The notes: a model not told the origin generated them from the letters alone. A DNA stretch of 33,389 nucleotides from an uncultured Oscillospiraceae bacterium (GCA_900543305.1 UQQZ01000025.1:1-33389); one strand, 5' to 3'; shown: positions 24,142 through 32,238, counted from the stretch's first letter. Program-made: numbers and translations.

Positions 24142-26022
24142 TTATCTTTGTTTCAGCTTTCCCTTGAACCGGAGCAGGAAGGCGGAATGGATAATCACGA
24201 AAACAGAACCGGCGTTGTGGACCAGCGCTCCCACTACCGGGTTTAAGATTCCGGTCATGGCTAGGATAATTGCCAAAAAGTTCAGAGCCATGGAAAAAGT
24301 CAGGTTCCACTTGATAGTGACCATCATCTTTTGGGAGAGCCGCAGCAGATGGGGGATTTCCCGAATCTCGTCGTTGACCAAAGCGATATCTGCCGCGTCC
24401 ACGGCGATGTCGCTGCCGATGCCTCCCATAGCGATGCCCACTTGAGCTTTTTTCAAGGCAGGGGCGTCGTTGATGCCGTCGCCGATCATGCACACGGGCT
24501 CTTTGTGTTCCTGGCAGGTTCCGATATAGTCCAGTTTATCTTGGGGAAGACAGCCCCAGCGCACCTGAGAAATCCCCAGCTGGCTGGCAATGGATTGAGC
24601 GGCTTCCTGGTGATCGCCAGTGAGGAGTACAGGAGTCACCCCCACAGACTTTACCTGGGAGATGGTGGTTGCTGCGTCGGGGCGGAGAGTATCTGCCAGC
24701 GCCAGAAATCCAGCCAATTTCCCTTCCACGGCCAGGTAGACCACCGTGCAGCCCTGAGCCAAAAAGTGTTGCGCTTCCTCTTTGGCAGGGGAAGAAAGAA
24801 CGATGCCAGATTCTTCCAGCAACTCCGGGTTGCCAGCCAAAATGGCTTTGCCTGCCACGGTGGCCTTTACGCCTCTGCCTGGGAGCATCTGGAACTGTTC
24901 CGGCTGGGGAGGAGGCTGGTGAGAGGATTCCCCAAAGCATCGGACAACTGCTTTTCCCAAGGGATGTTCCGAACGGGACTCGGCCCCTGCAGCCCAGGCA
25001 TAGAGCTGATGGGAGGAAAAGGCAGGATCCAAGCTCTGGACTTCCCGCACCTGGGGACGGCCGTAAGTAAGGGTGCCGGTTTTGTCAAAGGTGATCCGTT
25101 TTACACTGGCCAAACGCTCCAGAGCGTCCCCTTCCCGAACCAGGAAGCCATGGCGGGTTGCATTGCCGATGGCGGCCATAATGGCGGTGGGGGTAGCCAA
25201 CACCAGAGCACAGGGGCAGAATACCACAAGAATGGTCACTGCCCGGATGATCTCCCCGGAAATCAACCAGGTGAGAGCAGCGCTGGACAAGGCGATCACC
25301 ACAATCCAGGTGGCCCAACGATCGGCCAGGCCCACGATTTTGGCCTTGCCCGCATCGGCGGATTGGACCAGGCGGACCATCCGCTGGATGGAACTGTCTT
25401 CGCCCACCTTGGAGGCCTCCATTTCAAAGGCGCCAAATTGGTTGACCGTGCCGCTGGAAACCTGATCTCCAGGGCCCATATCCACCGGCATGGACTCTCC
25501 GGTCATCACCGATTGGTCGATGGAGGTTTGACCGGAAAGAATGCGTCCGTCCACGGGAATGGTTTCCCCGGGCAGTACCCGAAGCCGGTCTCCCACCTGC
25601 ACTTGTTCGGCAGGCAAAGTGAGTTCTTGGCCGTCCCGCAGGACCCGGGCTGTCCGGGGGGTCAGCTTTACCAAGCGCTCAATGCCTGCCCGGGCCTTGG
25701 CCACCGTCAAGTCCTCCAGCAGTCCGCCCAACTGCATGATGAATGCCACCTCCCCGGCGGCAAAATCCTCCCCAATGACCACGGAGGCTATCAGAGCAAT
25801 GGAAACCAGCACGTCTGCTTTGATGTCGAACTCCGTCACCAGTCCGATGATGGCTTCCAAAATAATGGGGATCCCACACAGGACAATGGCCACCCAGGCG
25901 GGGTCAAAGGGCAGGGGCAGCAGGTGGAAAATGCTGACCAGCAACGCCACACCGGAGATCACCAGCAAGGTGACATCTTTTTTCACACCGCCCCAGTCCA
26001 GAAATTTCTGCAAGAGTTTCAT
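24142..26022 (-). CDS. P1B-type heavy-metal-translocating ATPase
   Basis: This is an integral membrane pump of 626 residues that expels (or moves) transition metal ions at the cost of ATP. Motifs are TGES (174-177, actuator domain), metal-binding CPC (269-271) in the membrane, phosphorylated Asp313 in DKTGT, SEHPLGKA of the nucleotide domain and GDGINDAPAL. It lacks any N-terminal CxxC metal-binding domain. The last spans carry KWNLTFSMALN and HNAGS, unlike the DxG of Zn/Cd/Pb pumps or the MxxSS of copper pumps, so the metal is uncertain. The CsoR-like operator and nearby C-H-C repressor favour copper by context only. ATG 26022 follows AAGGAAG. It converges on tam with a two-base gap. Confidence 0.93.
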   Translation of the reverse strand: MKLLQKFLDWGGVKKDVTLLVISGVALLVSIFHLLPLPFDPAWVAIVLCGIPIILEAIIGLVTEFDIKADVLVSIALIASVVIGEDFAAGEVAFIMQLGGLLEDLTVAKARAGIERLVKLTPRTARVLRDGQELTLPAEQVQVGDRLRVLPGETIPVDGRILSGQTSIDQSVMTGESMPVDMGPGDQVSSGTVNQFGAFEMEASKVGEDSSIQRMVRLVQSADAGKAKIVGLADRWATWIVVIALSSAALTWLISGEIIRAVTILVVFCPCALVLATPTAIMAAIGNATRHGFLVREGDALERLASVKRITFDKTGTLTYGRPQVREVQSLDPAFSSHQLYAWAAGAESRSEHPLGKAVVRCFGESSHQPPPQPEQFQMLPGRGVKATVAGKAILAGNPELLEESGIVLSSPAKEEAQHFLAQGCTVVYLAVEGKLAGFLALADTLRPDAATTISQVKSVGVTPVLLTGDHQEAAQSIASQLGISQVRWGCLPQDKLDYIGTCQEHKEPVCMIGDGINDAPALKKAQVGIAMGGIGSDIAVDAADIALVNDEIREIPHLLRLSQKMMVTIKWNLTFSMALNFLAIILAMTGILNPVVGALVHNAGSVFVIIHSAFLLRFKGKLKQR

Positions 26023-26058
26023 GGAGGATTTCTTCCTTTCCCAGATGAAGTCACCTTA

Positions 26059-26087
26059 ATCATACCTATAGGGGTATGGGTTGTCAA
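26059..26087 (-). promoter_or_regulatory. ATPase promoter with an embedded CsoR-like operator
   Basis: TTGACA (26087-26082) and TATGAT (26064-26059) on the minus strand lie 17 bp apart. The spacer and -10 contain the near-palindrome CATACCTATAGGGGTATG (26061-26078), very like operators of the CsoR/CstR family (ATACCCC...GGGGTAT). Repressor binding would block RNA polymerase directly. Confidence 0.72.
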
Positions 26088-26089
26088 GG

Positions 26090-26351
26090 GGAGGAATAGG
26101 TTTTCCCCGAAAGCCAGGAGCCTCCGGGGGGAAGAGGTGAAATCCAGGCTGGCCATACCCACCGGTTGACCGGAAAGAGTCTGCCGCAAAACTGTCCCGT
26201 AAAAAAACAGCCCATAAAGAACGGCCCCGGGAGGAAGGAGAATTCCTTCTTTCCAGGGCCAAATTTCATAGGCGATTTCTCTTTGTCTGCGGGGATTTCC
26301 TTTGGGGCAGCTTCGGAGCGGAATGGATCTTACCCACTAGAGGGGGGAAGG
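26090..26351 (-). other. Gene-free region between csoR-type gene and ATPase
   Basis: No convincing gene is present. The main feature is a long imperfect hairpin at 26223-26260 (GGCCC/GGGCC ends with an AGAAGGA/TCCTTCT core). On the minus strand a T-run occurs about 20 bases later, so it could terminate or stabilise the csoR-type transcript. Confidence 0.4.
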
Positions 26352-26627
26352 TCAATTCATGTTGGCGAAGCGTTCCACCGCTTTGGTGAAGTTGGCGATG
26401 GTCTGGTCCGGGTCCCCGTGTTCGATGCCATCCCGGACGCAGTGCTTGATATGTCCCTCCAGCACCACCTGCCCTGCCTTGTGGAGGGCGGATTTAGCCG
26501 CGTTGATCTGTGCCAGGATATCTTCACAGGGCACATCTTCGTCGATCATCCGGTCGATGGCCTGGACCTGGCCGATAATTTTTTTCAGCCGGCGGTGCAG
26601 GTTTTCCGAATCCATACATTGTCTCAT
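26352..26627 (-). CDS. csoR: CsoR/FrmR-family metal-sensing repressor
   Basis: This 91-residue all-helical DNA-binding protein of the DUF156 family (CsoR, RcnR, FrmR, CstR) binds its operator when metal-free and releases it when metal is bound. The sensing residues are Cys34 (in DVPCEDILAQI), His59 and Cys63 (in GHIKHC). The C-x24-H-x3-C spacing is the set of copper(I)-sensing CsoR, not the H-C-H-H of RcnR or the two-Cys set of CstR. The start is ATG 26627, six bases after GGGAGG. It likely controls the ATPase gene, whose promoter holds a matching operator. It has its own promoter (26657-26686), where no such operator is evident. Confidence 0.88.
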   Translation of the reverse strand: MRQCMDSENLHRRLKKIIGQVQAIDRMIDEDVPCEDILAQINAAKSALHKAGQVVLEGHIKHCVRDGIEHGDPDQTIANFTKAVERFANMN

Positions 26628-26656
26628 AGGGCGCCTCCCGGATCAGTTTGTTAGTT

Positions 26657-26686
26657 ATTGTAGCCAGTGGTTTCGGGATTTGTCAA
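26657..26686 (-). promoter_or_regulatory. Promoter of the csoR-type gene
   Basis: TTGACA (26686-26681) and TACAAT (26662-26657) on the minus strand lie 18 bp apart. The -35 box sits six bases after the stop codon of the upstream acetyltransferase gene. I see no GGGGTAT-type palindrome here, so autoregulation is not evident. Confidence 0.7.
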
Positions 26687-26692
26687 GGCCGC

Positions 26693-27304
26693 TCAATGAT
26701 AAGGGTCCATGTCAAAGGGCCTGTCCCGATAATAGAATTCCCGGTCCTCCTGGGTGATTGTTCGCAGTACCCGGCAAGGATTCCCTACGGCCAGGCTCCA
26801 GGAGGGAATGTCCTTGGTGACTACGCTTCCCGCACCGATGACCACGTTGTCCCCAATGGTGACTCCCGGACAGATAACCACATTGCCGCCCAGCCACACA
26901 TTGTCCCCGATGGTGACCGCCATGCCGTATTCCACTCCCGTGTTCCGAGGATCGGGATGGAGGGGATGACCGGCTGTGTAGATGGACACATTGGGGGCGA
27001 TTTGAGCGTTTTTGCCGATGGTCACCGGGGCGGAGTCCAGCACTGTAAAGTGGAAGTTGGCAAAGAAATTTTCTCCCACGCGGATGTTTTTTCCATAGTC
27101 GCAGTAGAGAGGCGGTACAGCACGCACCGTGTTTCCAGTTTCCCCGAATATCTCCTTTAACAGGGCGTCTGCCTCTTCCCGTGCTTCCGGAGAAAGGTGG
27201 TTATACCGGTAAAGCCGCTTTTGGCACTCCATTCGCTCTTGAGACAGCCCGTCCTCCCAGGGCTTGAAGGGCAATCCCTGAAGCATCCGTTCCTTGTGAT
27301 TCAA
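26693..27304 (-). CDS. Sugar O-acetyltransferase (maltose/galactoside acetyltransferase family)
   Basis: This 203-residue left-handed beta-helix enzyme of the LacA/Maa type moves acetyl groups from acetyl-CoA to sugars, probably for detoxification; the natural substrate is often unknown. It has the N-terminal Mac domain (MLQGLPFKPWEDGL...RLYRYNHL) and hexapeptide repeats (VTIGKNAQIAPNVSI, VTIGDNVWLGGNVVI, VTIGDNVVIGAGSVV). The catalytic His is in TAGHPLHPD (113 or nearby), and GNPCRVLR lies at the end. The start is TTG 27304, nine bases after AAAGGA (27319-27314). It lies 32 bp after the hypothetical gene at 27337-27825 and is probably co-transcribed with it. Confidence 0.92.
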   Translation of the reverse strand: MNHKERMLQGLPFKPWEDGLSQERMECQKRLYRYNHLSPEAREEADALLKEIFGETGNTVRAVPPLYCDYGKNIRVGENFFANFHFTVLDSAPVTIGKNAQIAPNVSIYTAGHPLHPDPRNTGVEYGMAVTIGDNVWLGGNVVICPGVTIGDNVVIGAGSVVTKDIPSWSLAVGNPCRVLRTITQEDREFYYRDRPFDMDPYH

Positions 27305-27336
27305 CGTTTCTCATCCTTTCCCCGGGATCCTTGCTT

Positions 27337-27825
27337 TTAGAAGTGTCCCTCGTAGTAGTAGAAGTTTTCCCCGATCTGCCGGGTAAAGCCGTGGTTATCC
27401 CCTTCCCCTTGCCAGGCGTAACCGCCGTCCTCTGTGGGAAGCAGTTCTTCTTCTCCGCCCCAGAAGCTCTGGGGCCCTTGGGGAGAGTAGTAAAAGCCAT
27501 AGTAGGATGAAGAGGGCACCAGCCCCCAGCCGTCGCAGAAAAAGTCCACAAAAGCATTCTCTGTGCCGTAACCGATCACCTGAATGGTGTCTACCAGGTT
27601 AGCCAGAGGCAAATCCTCCGGAGTTTTTCCGGTTTCCAGACAGGTTTGGGAAATTTCCAAAAGCTCCTGCCGGTGGGAAGAGACCTCCCGGGTGTAGCGG
27701 CACTCCAGACTGCCTGGAAGCAGGGGAGATCCAAAATACTGCATCAACCCGTACACTCCCACACAGATAACAAATAGTCCACCCAGTACACAGGCAGGGA
27801 TGAAAAAGCGGCGTCTCTGTTTCAT
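27337..27825 (-). CDS. Uncharacterised membrane-anchored protein
   Basis: I do not recognise this 162-residue protein. It has a short basic N terminus (MKQRRRF), one hydrophobic segment (about residues 8-30) that is a membrane anchor or uncleaved signal, and an external domain rich in Tyr, Trp and Gly with acidic patches. The C terminus ends in GENFYYYEGHF. Two Cys (about 42 and 62) could form a disulfide outside the cell. It starts at ATG 27825 after AAAGGAGA, has its own promoter, and lies in an apparent operon with the sugar acetyltransferase. It is probably real, given its ribosome site, promoter and intact frame; function unknown. Confidence 0.75.
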   Translation of the reverse strand: MKQRRRFFIPACVLGGLFVICVGVYGLMQYFGSPLLPGSLECRYTREVSSHRQELLEISQTCLETGKTPEDLPLANLVDTIQVIGYGTENAFVDFFCDGWGLVPSSSYYGFYYSPQGPQSFWGGEEELLPTEDGGYAWQGEGDNHGFTRQIGENFYYYEGHF

Positions 27826-27866
27826 GGCGTCTCCTTTCTCCGTCCAGGCACATATTCTTCCCCTTT

Positions 27867-27895
27867 ATCCTAGCATACTGGGGTGGAATGCGCAA
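27867..27895 (-). promoter_or_regulatory. Probable promoter of the hypothetical protein/acetyltransferase unit
   Basis: TTGCGC (27895-27890) and TAGGAT (27872-27867) on the minus strand lie 17 bp apart. The -35 box sits directly beyond the T-tract of the galE terminator. Confidence 0.45.
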
Positions 27896-27936
27896 GAAAG
27901 GAAAAACGCTTCCCGGGCATAAGCTGGGGAAGCGTT
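27896..27936 (-). terminator. Terminator of galE
   Basis: On the minus strand AACGCTTCCC (27936-27927) pairs with GGGAAGCGTT (27914-27905), followed by TTTCCTTTCTT. It lies about 65 bp after the galE stop codon. Confidence 0.75.
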
Positions 27937-28000
27937 GCATCCATGGAGGAGTTTTCTTTGTGTGGCACTGCCGTCTGGAGTATTTCCCTTAGGGTTTCGC

Positions 28001-28990
28001 TTATTTGGCGTAGCCGTTGGGATGATTTTTGTGCCAGTTCCAGGCGGAGGCAATGATGGTTTCCAGATCGTCATACTGGGGTTTCCAGCCCAGCACCTTC
28101 CGGGCCTTATCGCTGGAGGCGACCAACTGAGCGGGATCGCCGGCCCGCCGGGGAGACTCCACCGCAGGGATGGGGTGGCCGGTCACTTTGCGGGCGGTGT
28201 CGATGACTTCCTTCACCGTGAAGCCTACTCCGTTGCCCAGATTGAAGATGGAGCTTTCACCCCCCTGGTTCAGGTATTCCATAGCCAGAATGTGAGCCTG
28301 AGCCAGATCGGTGACGTGGATGTAATCCCGCACGCAGGTGCCGTCCCGGGTTTCGTAATCGTTGCCGAAGATGCTTACCGACTCCCGCTGGCCCAGGGGC
28401 ACCTGGAGAATCAGGGGGATCAGGTGGGTTTCCGGATGGTGGGCTTCCCCGATTTGACCGGATTTGTGGGCGCCGCAGGCGTTAAAGTACCGGAGGCTCA
28501 CATACCGGAGCCCATGGGCCTGGCCCACCCAGTGGAACATCCGCTCCATGGAGAGCTTTGTCTCTCCATAGGTGTTGGTGGGATGGGTGGGATCCGTCTC
28601 CAGAATGGGAATATTTTCCGGTTCGCCATAGGTGGCTGCGGTGGAGGAGAAGACGATCTTCTGGATGCCGTGGGCAACCATGGCTTCCAGGAGCACCTTG
28701 GTGCCGCACAGGTTGTTGTCGTAGTACTTCAAGGGGTTGACCATGCTTTCTCCCACCAGAGAGTTGGCGGCAAAGTGAATGACCCCGTCGATTTTTTCTT
28801 TCTGGAAGAGTTCGTCCAGGAAAGCCCGGTTGCGGATATCTCCCTGATAGAACCGTGCCTTGGGATGAACCGCTTCCCGATGGCCCGTTTCCAGATTGTC
28901 CGCAATGACCACATCCGCCCCATTGTCGATGAGCTCATAGACCGTGTGAGAGCCGATGTAGCCGGCCCCGCCCAAAACCAAGATCGCCAT
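28001..28990 (-). CDS. galE: UDP-glucose 4-epimerase GalE
   Basis: GalE interconverts UDP-glucose and UDP-galactose in the cytosol for galactose use and for making galactose-containing polysaccharides. The 329-residue short-chain dehydrogenase-type protein has the NAD-binding GGAGYIG (7-13), FAANSLVGESM, the SST catalytic serine region (115-117) and the YxxxK pair Tyr141/Lys145. The C-terminal YDDLETIIASAWNWHKNHP is typical. The start ATG 28990 follows AGGAGG by nine bases. No galK or galT is nearby, so it may serve envelope sugar supply rather than the Leloir pathway. It is divergent from the AraC-type gene. Confidence 0.96.
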   Translation of the reverse strand: MAILVLGGAGYIGSHTVYELIDNGADVVIADNLETGHREAVHPKARFYQGDIRNRAFLDELFQKEKIDGVIHFAANSLVGESMVNPLKYYDNNLCGTKVLLEAMVAHGIQKIVFSSTAATYGEPENIPILETDPTHPTNTYGETKLSMERMFHWVGQAHGLRYVSLRYFNACGAHKSGQIGEAHHPETHLIPLILQVPLGQRESVSIFGNDYETRDGTCVRDYIHVTDLAQAHILAMEYLNQGGESSIFNLGNGVGFTVKEVIDTARKVTGHPIPAVESPRRAGDPAQLVASSDKARKVLGWKPQYDDLETIIASAWNWHKNHPNGYAK

Positions 28991-29025
28991 GCTGCAAAAC
29001 CTCCTGTAAATTTTGAGTCGGCAGG

Positions 29026-29076
29026 TTGCTTTCTGCCTTTGCTGTTATTATAATGAGAGAGAAGCCAAAAAAACAA
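29026..29076. promoter_or_regulatory. Overlapping divergent promoters of galE and the AraC-type gene
   Basis: For the plus strand, TTGCTT (29026-29031) and TATAAT (29049-29054) have 17-bp spacing. For the minus strand, TTGTTT (29076-29071) and TATAAT (29052-29047) have 18-bp spacing. The two -10 boxes share four bases, so only one polymerase can open the site at a time. Confidence 0.6.
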
Positions 29077-29116
29077 CAAGGATATTGGCAAATACTTTTC
29101 CTATATTGAGGTATTT

Positions 29117-30010
29117 ATGGAACTGCGGGTAAACAAGGAAAAGCGGGAGTTGAAGACCCACGGCACCTACGAATTCCCGGTGAATATCAGCCGAAAAAGG
29201 ATCTCCTCCTATGAGACCGGGGCGTTTCCCTGGCATTGGCATGATGAGGTGGAAATGACATTGATTCTCTCGGGAGAGATCGACTATCGGGTCAACGACC
29301 AATCCTACCATTTGAAGGAGGGAGAGGGGTTGTTTTGCAACTCCGATGCCCTCCACGCCGGCAGCCGTGTGGGGGAAACCGACTGCGACTACGTATCCCT
29401 GACCTTTCATCCCCGGTTGTTGGGAGGCTATGAAGGGTGTGTGATCCGGCGAAAATTTGTGGACGTCATCGTGGGAGGGGGCTGTGCCTCCCTGGCCCTT
29501 TCTCCGGAAACTTCCTGGCAGAGGATTGTCTTGCAGGGATTGGGAGAGATTTACAGGCTTTCCCAGGAGCGTTCGGACATGTTTGAGCTGGAGGTCCAGC
29601 GGCAGCTGCTGGGAATCTGGGGGGAGCTTTTTCGCCATTGGGAGGATCAGGGACAGACGGCCTCTGATCCGGAGAAAATCCAGCGTCTGCGGGTGATCTT
29701 ATCGTATCTTCACCAGCATTACGGGGAAAAAGTCACTTTGGAGGAGGTGGCCAAAGAGGTGGGACTCTGCAAGAGCGAATGCTGCCGTTTTTTCCGGCGG
29801 CAGATGCGTCAGTCCCTCTTTGACTATCTGCTGGATTATCGGATCGGCCGCAGCCTCCCCCTGCTCCGGGAAGGCCAGGCCACGGTGGCACAGGTGGCTT
29901 CCCAGGTGGGATTTTCCAATCCCGCCTATTTTTCCAAGGTGTTCCGCAGCCGGATGAAACGGTCTCCCCGGGATTACCGGGCCCAGGGACGGGAGGTGCC
30001 TCAGAAGTGA
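29117..30010 (+). CDS. AraC-family transcriptional regulator with cupin sensor domain
   Basis: This 297-residue regulator has an N-terminal cupin-like ligand-binding domain (about 15-110, with the WHWHDEVEMTLILSGEIDYRVNDQSYHLKEGEG core). A linker helix region follows, then a C-terminal double helix-turn-helix of the AraC type (about 190-290). The second HTH is VAQVASQVGFSNPAYFSKVFRSRMKRSPRDYR, matching the family closely. Such proteins usually activate nearby sugar or polysaccharide genes, and galE lies divergently. The ligand is unknown. The start ATG 29117 has a close GAGGT site (29108-29112). Its stop codon overlaps the start of the next gene (GTGA). Confidence 0.93.
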   Translation: MELRVNKEKRELKTHGTYEFPVNISRKRISSYETGAFPWHWHDEVEMTLILSGEIDYRVNDQSYHLKEGEGLFCNSDALHAGSRVGETDCDYVSLTFHPRLLGGYEGCVIRRKFVDVIVGGGCASLALSPETSWQRIVLQGLGEIYRLSQERSDMFELEVQRQLLGIWGELFRHWEDQGQTASDPEKIQRLRVILSYLHQHYGEKVTLEEVAKEVGLCKSECCRFFRRQMRQSLFDYLLDYRIGRSLPLLREGQATVAQVASQVGFSNPAYFSKVFRSRMKRSPRDYRAQGREVPQK

Positions 30011-30723
30011 AAGGTGAGCTCCATTTGTTTTCCCGAGAAGGCCGTTCCTGCGCCTGTCTGGTGCCGGAAGGTTCGGGGCCTTTTCCCCTTTTGCTCCTGT
30101 GCGGCTGGGAGATGGAGAAAACTCTTCCTCGGTTAGGGGAGTCCCTGCCTCCGGTGGCGCTGCTGTTTGTGGAAGCCCAGGGAGACCGGGATTTTACCCC
30201 TTGGCCTACTCCGGGTATCCGGGAAGGGGAACTTTTTTCCGGAGGGGGAAAAGCCTATCTGGACTTTCTGCTGGAAGAAATTTTGCCCTACGGGCAACGG
30301 GAATTTTCTCTCAGTTCCGACCCCTGCCAGCGAGGAATTCTGGGGTACTCTTTGGGAGGGCTGTTTGCCCTGTGGGCCCAGAGCCAGGGAACAAATTTTC
30401 AGGTGGCGGGATCCCTTTCCGGCTCTCTGTGGTATCCCGGATGGATGGAGTATCTTTTCACCCATCCGCCTCGGCGGGAAGAGAAGATCTACCTGTCCCT
30501 AGGAGACCGGGAGGAACGGGGCGGTCCGCCGGCCCTTCGCAGGGTGGGGGACTGCACCCGGCTGGCTCACGGGTTTTATGAAGCCCAAGGGATCGAGACA
30601 ATTTTGGAATGGAACCGGGGCGGCCACGGAAAGGGCGTGGAGAACCGGTGGAAAAAAGCTCTGGCCTGGGCGGCCCCGAGGGTGGTCCGGCCCGGGATTT
30701 GGGAAGGAAGTGGCAAGGCATGA
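30007..30723 (+). CDS. Alpha/beta hydrolase, putative esterase (enterochelin-esterase-like family)
   Basis: This 238-residue predicted cytosolic serine hydrolase resembles the putative-esterase (PF00756-like) family, which includes enterochelin esterases, S-formylglutathione hydrolase and acetyl-sugar esterases. The nucleophile elbow is GYSLGG (113-118, Ser115) and the likely catalytic His is in NRGGHGKG near residue 209. A conserved LSGSLWYPGW follows the elbow region. No signal peptide is present. The start is GTG 30007, overlapping the AraC stop, and its own stop overlaps the rarA start (ATGA), so the three genes are translationally coupled. The substrate is unknown; a regulator-esterase pair suggests an acylated sugar or siderophore. 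Confidence 0.82.
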   Translation: MKGELHLFSREGRSCACLVPEGSGPFPLLLLCGWEMEKTLPRLGESLPPVALLFVEAQGDRDFTPWPTPGIREGELFSGGGKAYLDFLLEEILPYGQREFSLSSDPCQRGILGYSLGGLFALWAQSQGTNFQVAGSLSGSLWYPGWMEYLFTHPPRREEKIYLSLGDREERGGPPALRRVGDCTRLAHGFYEAQGIETILEWNRGGHGKGVENRWKKALAWAAPRVVRPGIWEGSGKA

Positions 30724-32069
30724 GGCAGCAGTCGTTTTTTGAGCAGGAGCCCCAGGATATCCCCTTGGCAACCAGAATGCGTCCCCGGACCTTGGAGGAG
30801 TTTGTGGGGCAGGAACATCTTCTGGGGGAAGGGAAGGTTCTGCGGCAATTGATCGACCAAGACAGGGTGTCCTCCATGATTTTTTGGGGTCCTCCCGGCG
30901 TGGGGAAAACCACGTTGGCCCGAATTATCGCAGGAAGAACCCAGTCCAATTTCATCAATTTCAGCGCAGTGACCAGCGGCATCAAGGAGATCAAGGAAGT
31001 GATGCGCCAAGCGGAGCAAAACCGGCTGATGGGAGAACGAACCATTCTCTTCGTGGATGAGATTCACCGGTTCAACAAGGCGCAGCAGGACGCTTTCCTG
31101 CCCTTTGTGGAAAAGGGCAGCATTGTGCTCATTGGGGCCACCACGGAGAACCCTTCCTTTGAAGTGAATTCCGCTTTGCTTTCCCGGTGCAAGGTGTTTG
31201 TGCTTCAGGCCCTAACGGTAGAGAACCTGACGGAGCTGCTTCGGAGGACTCTGCAGGATCCCCGGGGCTTCGGTAATCAGGAGGTCCGCATGGAGGAGGG
31301 AATGCTGGAATCCATTGCGGCCTTTGCCAACGGGGACGCGCGCACGGCTCTGGGGACTTTGGAGATGGTGGTGTTAAACGGACACCGGGAAGGGGAAGTC
31401 ACCACCGTCACGCCGGACATTCTGGAGCAGTGCACCAACCGGAAATCCCTCCTGTACGACAAGAACGGGGAAGAGCATTACAACCTGATTTCCGCCCTTC
31501 ACAAATCCATGCGAAACAGTGACCCGGACGCGGCCATTTACTGGTTGGCCCGGATGCTGGAAGCGGGGGAGGATCCTCTGTATGTGGCCCGGAGGCTGAT
31601 CCGTTTTGCCAGCGAGGACGTGGGCATGGCAGACTCCCGTGCTTTGGAGATTGCCACAGCTGCCTATCAGGCCTGTCATTTCATTGGGATGCCTGAGTGC
31701 ACGGTGACATTGACTCACGCGGTGGTGTACCTGTCGGTAGCGCCCAAGTCAAACGCTCTGTATGTGGCTTACGAGACGGCCAAAAAGGATGCTCAGAAAA
31801 TGCTGGCGGAGCCGGTACCCCTGATCATCCGCAACGCCCCCACAAAGCTCATGGCGGACCTGCACTATGGAGAGGGTTATCAATATGCCCACGACACGCC
31901 GGAAAAGCTCACCTCCATGCAGTGTTTGCCCGATTCCCTCCAAGGCCGCCAGTATTACCATCCCACCAGCCAGGGCAGCGAGCAGCGGGTGGCTCAGCGG
32001 CTGCAGCAGATCCGGGAATGGAAGGAACGCCATGGATTTTCCTCGGGTCCCAAACCCCAGAAGCCTTGA
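30720..32069 (+). CDS. rarA: Replication-associated recombination protein RarA (MgsA), AAA+ ATPase
   Basis: RarA is a tetrameric clamp-loader-like AAA+ ATPase that acts at stalled replication forks. The 449-residue protein has the family opening PLATRMRPRTLEEFVGQEHLLG, Walker A GPPGVGKTT (57-65), Walker B ILFVDEIHRFNKAQQDAFLP (109-128), sensor 1 GATTENPSF (139-147) and the C-terminal MgsA domain with FASEDVGMADSRAL. The start is ATG 30720, overlapping the preceding stop codon; a longer frame to 30609 lies inside the esterase gene and is rejected. Its position as third gene of an AraC-led operon is unusual for a core replication gene. Confidence 0.95.
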   Translation: MRQQSFFEQEPQDIPLATRMRPRTLEEFVGQEHLLGEGKVLRQLIDQDRVSSMIFWGPPGVGKTTLARIIAGRTQSNFINFSAVTSGIKEIKEVMRQAEQNRLMGERTILFVDEIHRFNKAQQDAFLPFVEKGSIVLIGATTENPSFEVNSALLSRCKVFVLQALTVENLTELLRRTLQDPRGFGNQEVRMEEGMLESIAAFANGDARTALGTLEMVVLNGHREGEVTTVTPDILEQCTNRKSLLYDKNGEEHYNLISALHKSMRNSDPDAAIYWLARMLEAGEDPLYVARRLIRFASEDVGMADSRALEIATAAYQACHFIGMPECTVTLTHAVVYLSVAPKSNALYVAYETAKKDAQKMLAEPVPLIIRNAPTKLMADLHYGEGYQYAHDTPEKLTSMQCLPDSLQGRQYYHPTSQGSEQRVAQRLQQIREWKERHGFSSGPKPQKP

Positions 32070-32130
32070 ATCCTTTTCTTTTTAGATTCTCATGCTTCTG
32101 AGAATCCAGGGGCAGAGAAGCCATTTTGTG

Positions 32131-32173
32131 AAAAATCCCCCCGATACGGAACCAAAGGCGTATCGGGGGGATT
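32131..32173 (-). terminator. Terminator of the phosphatase gene
   Basis: A perfect 15-bp stem joins 32134-32148 and 32159-32173 around a 10-nt loop. On the minus strand it is followed by a T-run (ATTTTTC), so it ends the minus-strand gene. A smaller hairpin (GATTCTCA/TGAGAATC, 32085-32106) just after rarA has no T-run on its 3' side and may be the 3' end of the rarA transcript. Confidence 0.8.
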
Positions 32174-32238
32174 GGTATGTGGGTAAGGGGGACGTCCTGT
32201 TGCGAATTCAACGCTTTTCAGGCGGTTCCCTCCATTCT

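Noticed and set aside
24331..26169. 612-codon plus-strand frame opposite the metal ATPase
   Set aside because: Shadow; the P-type ATPase motifs, promoter and operator are on minus.
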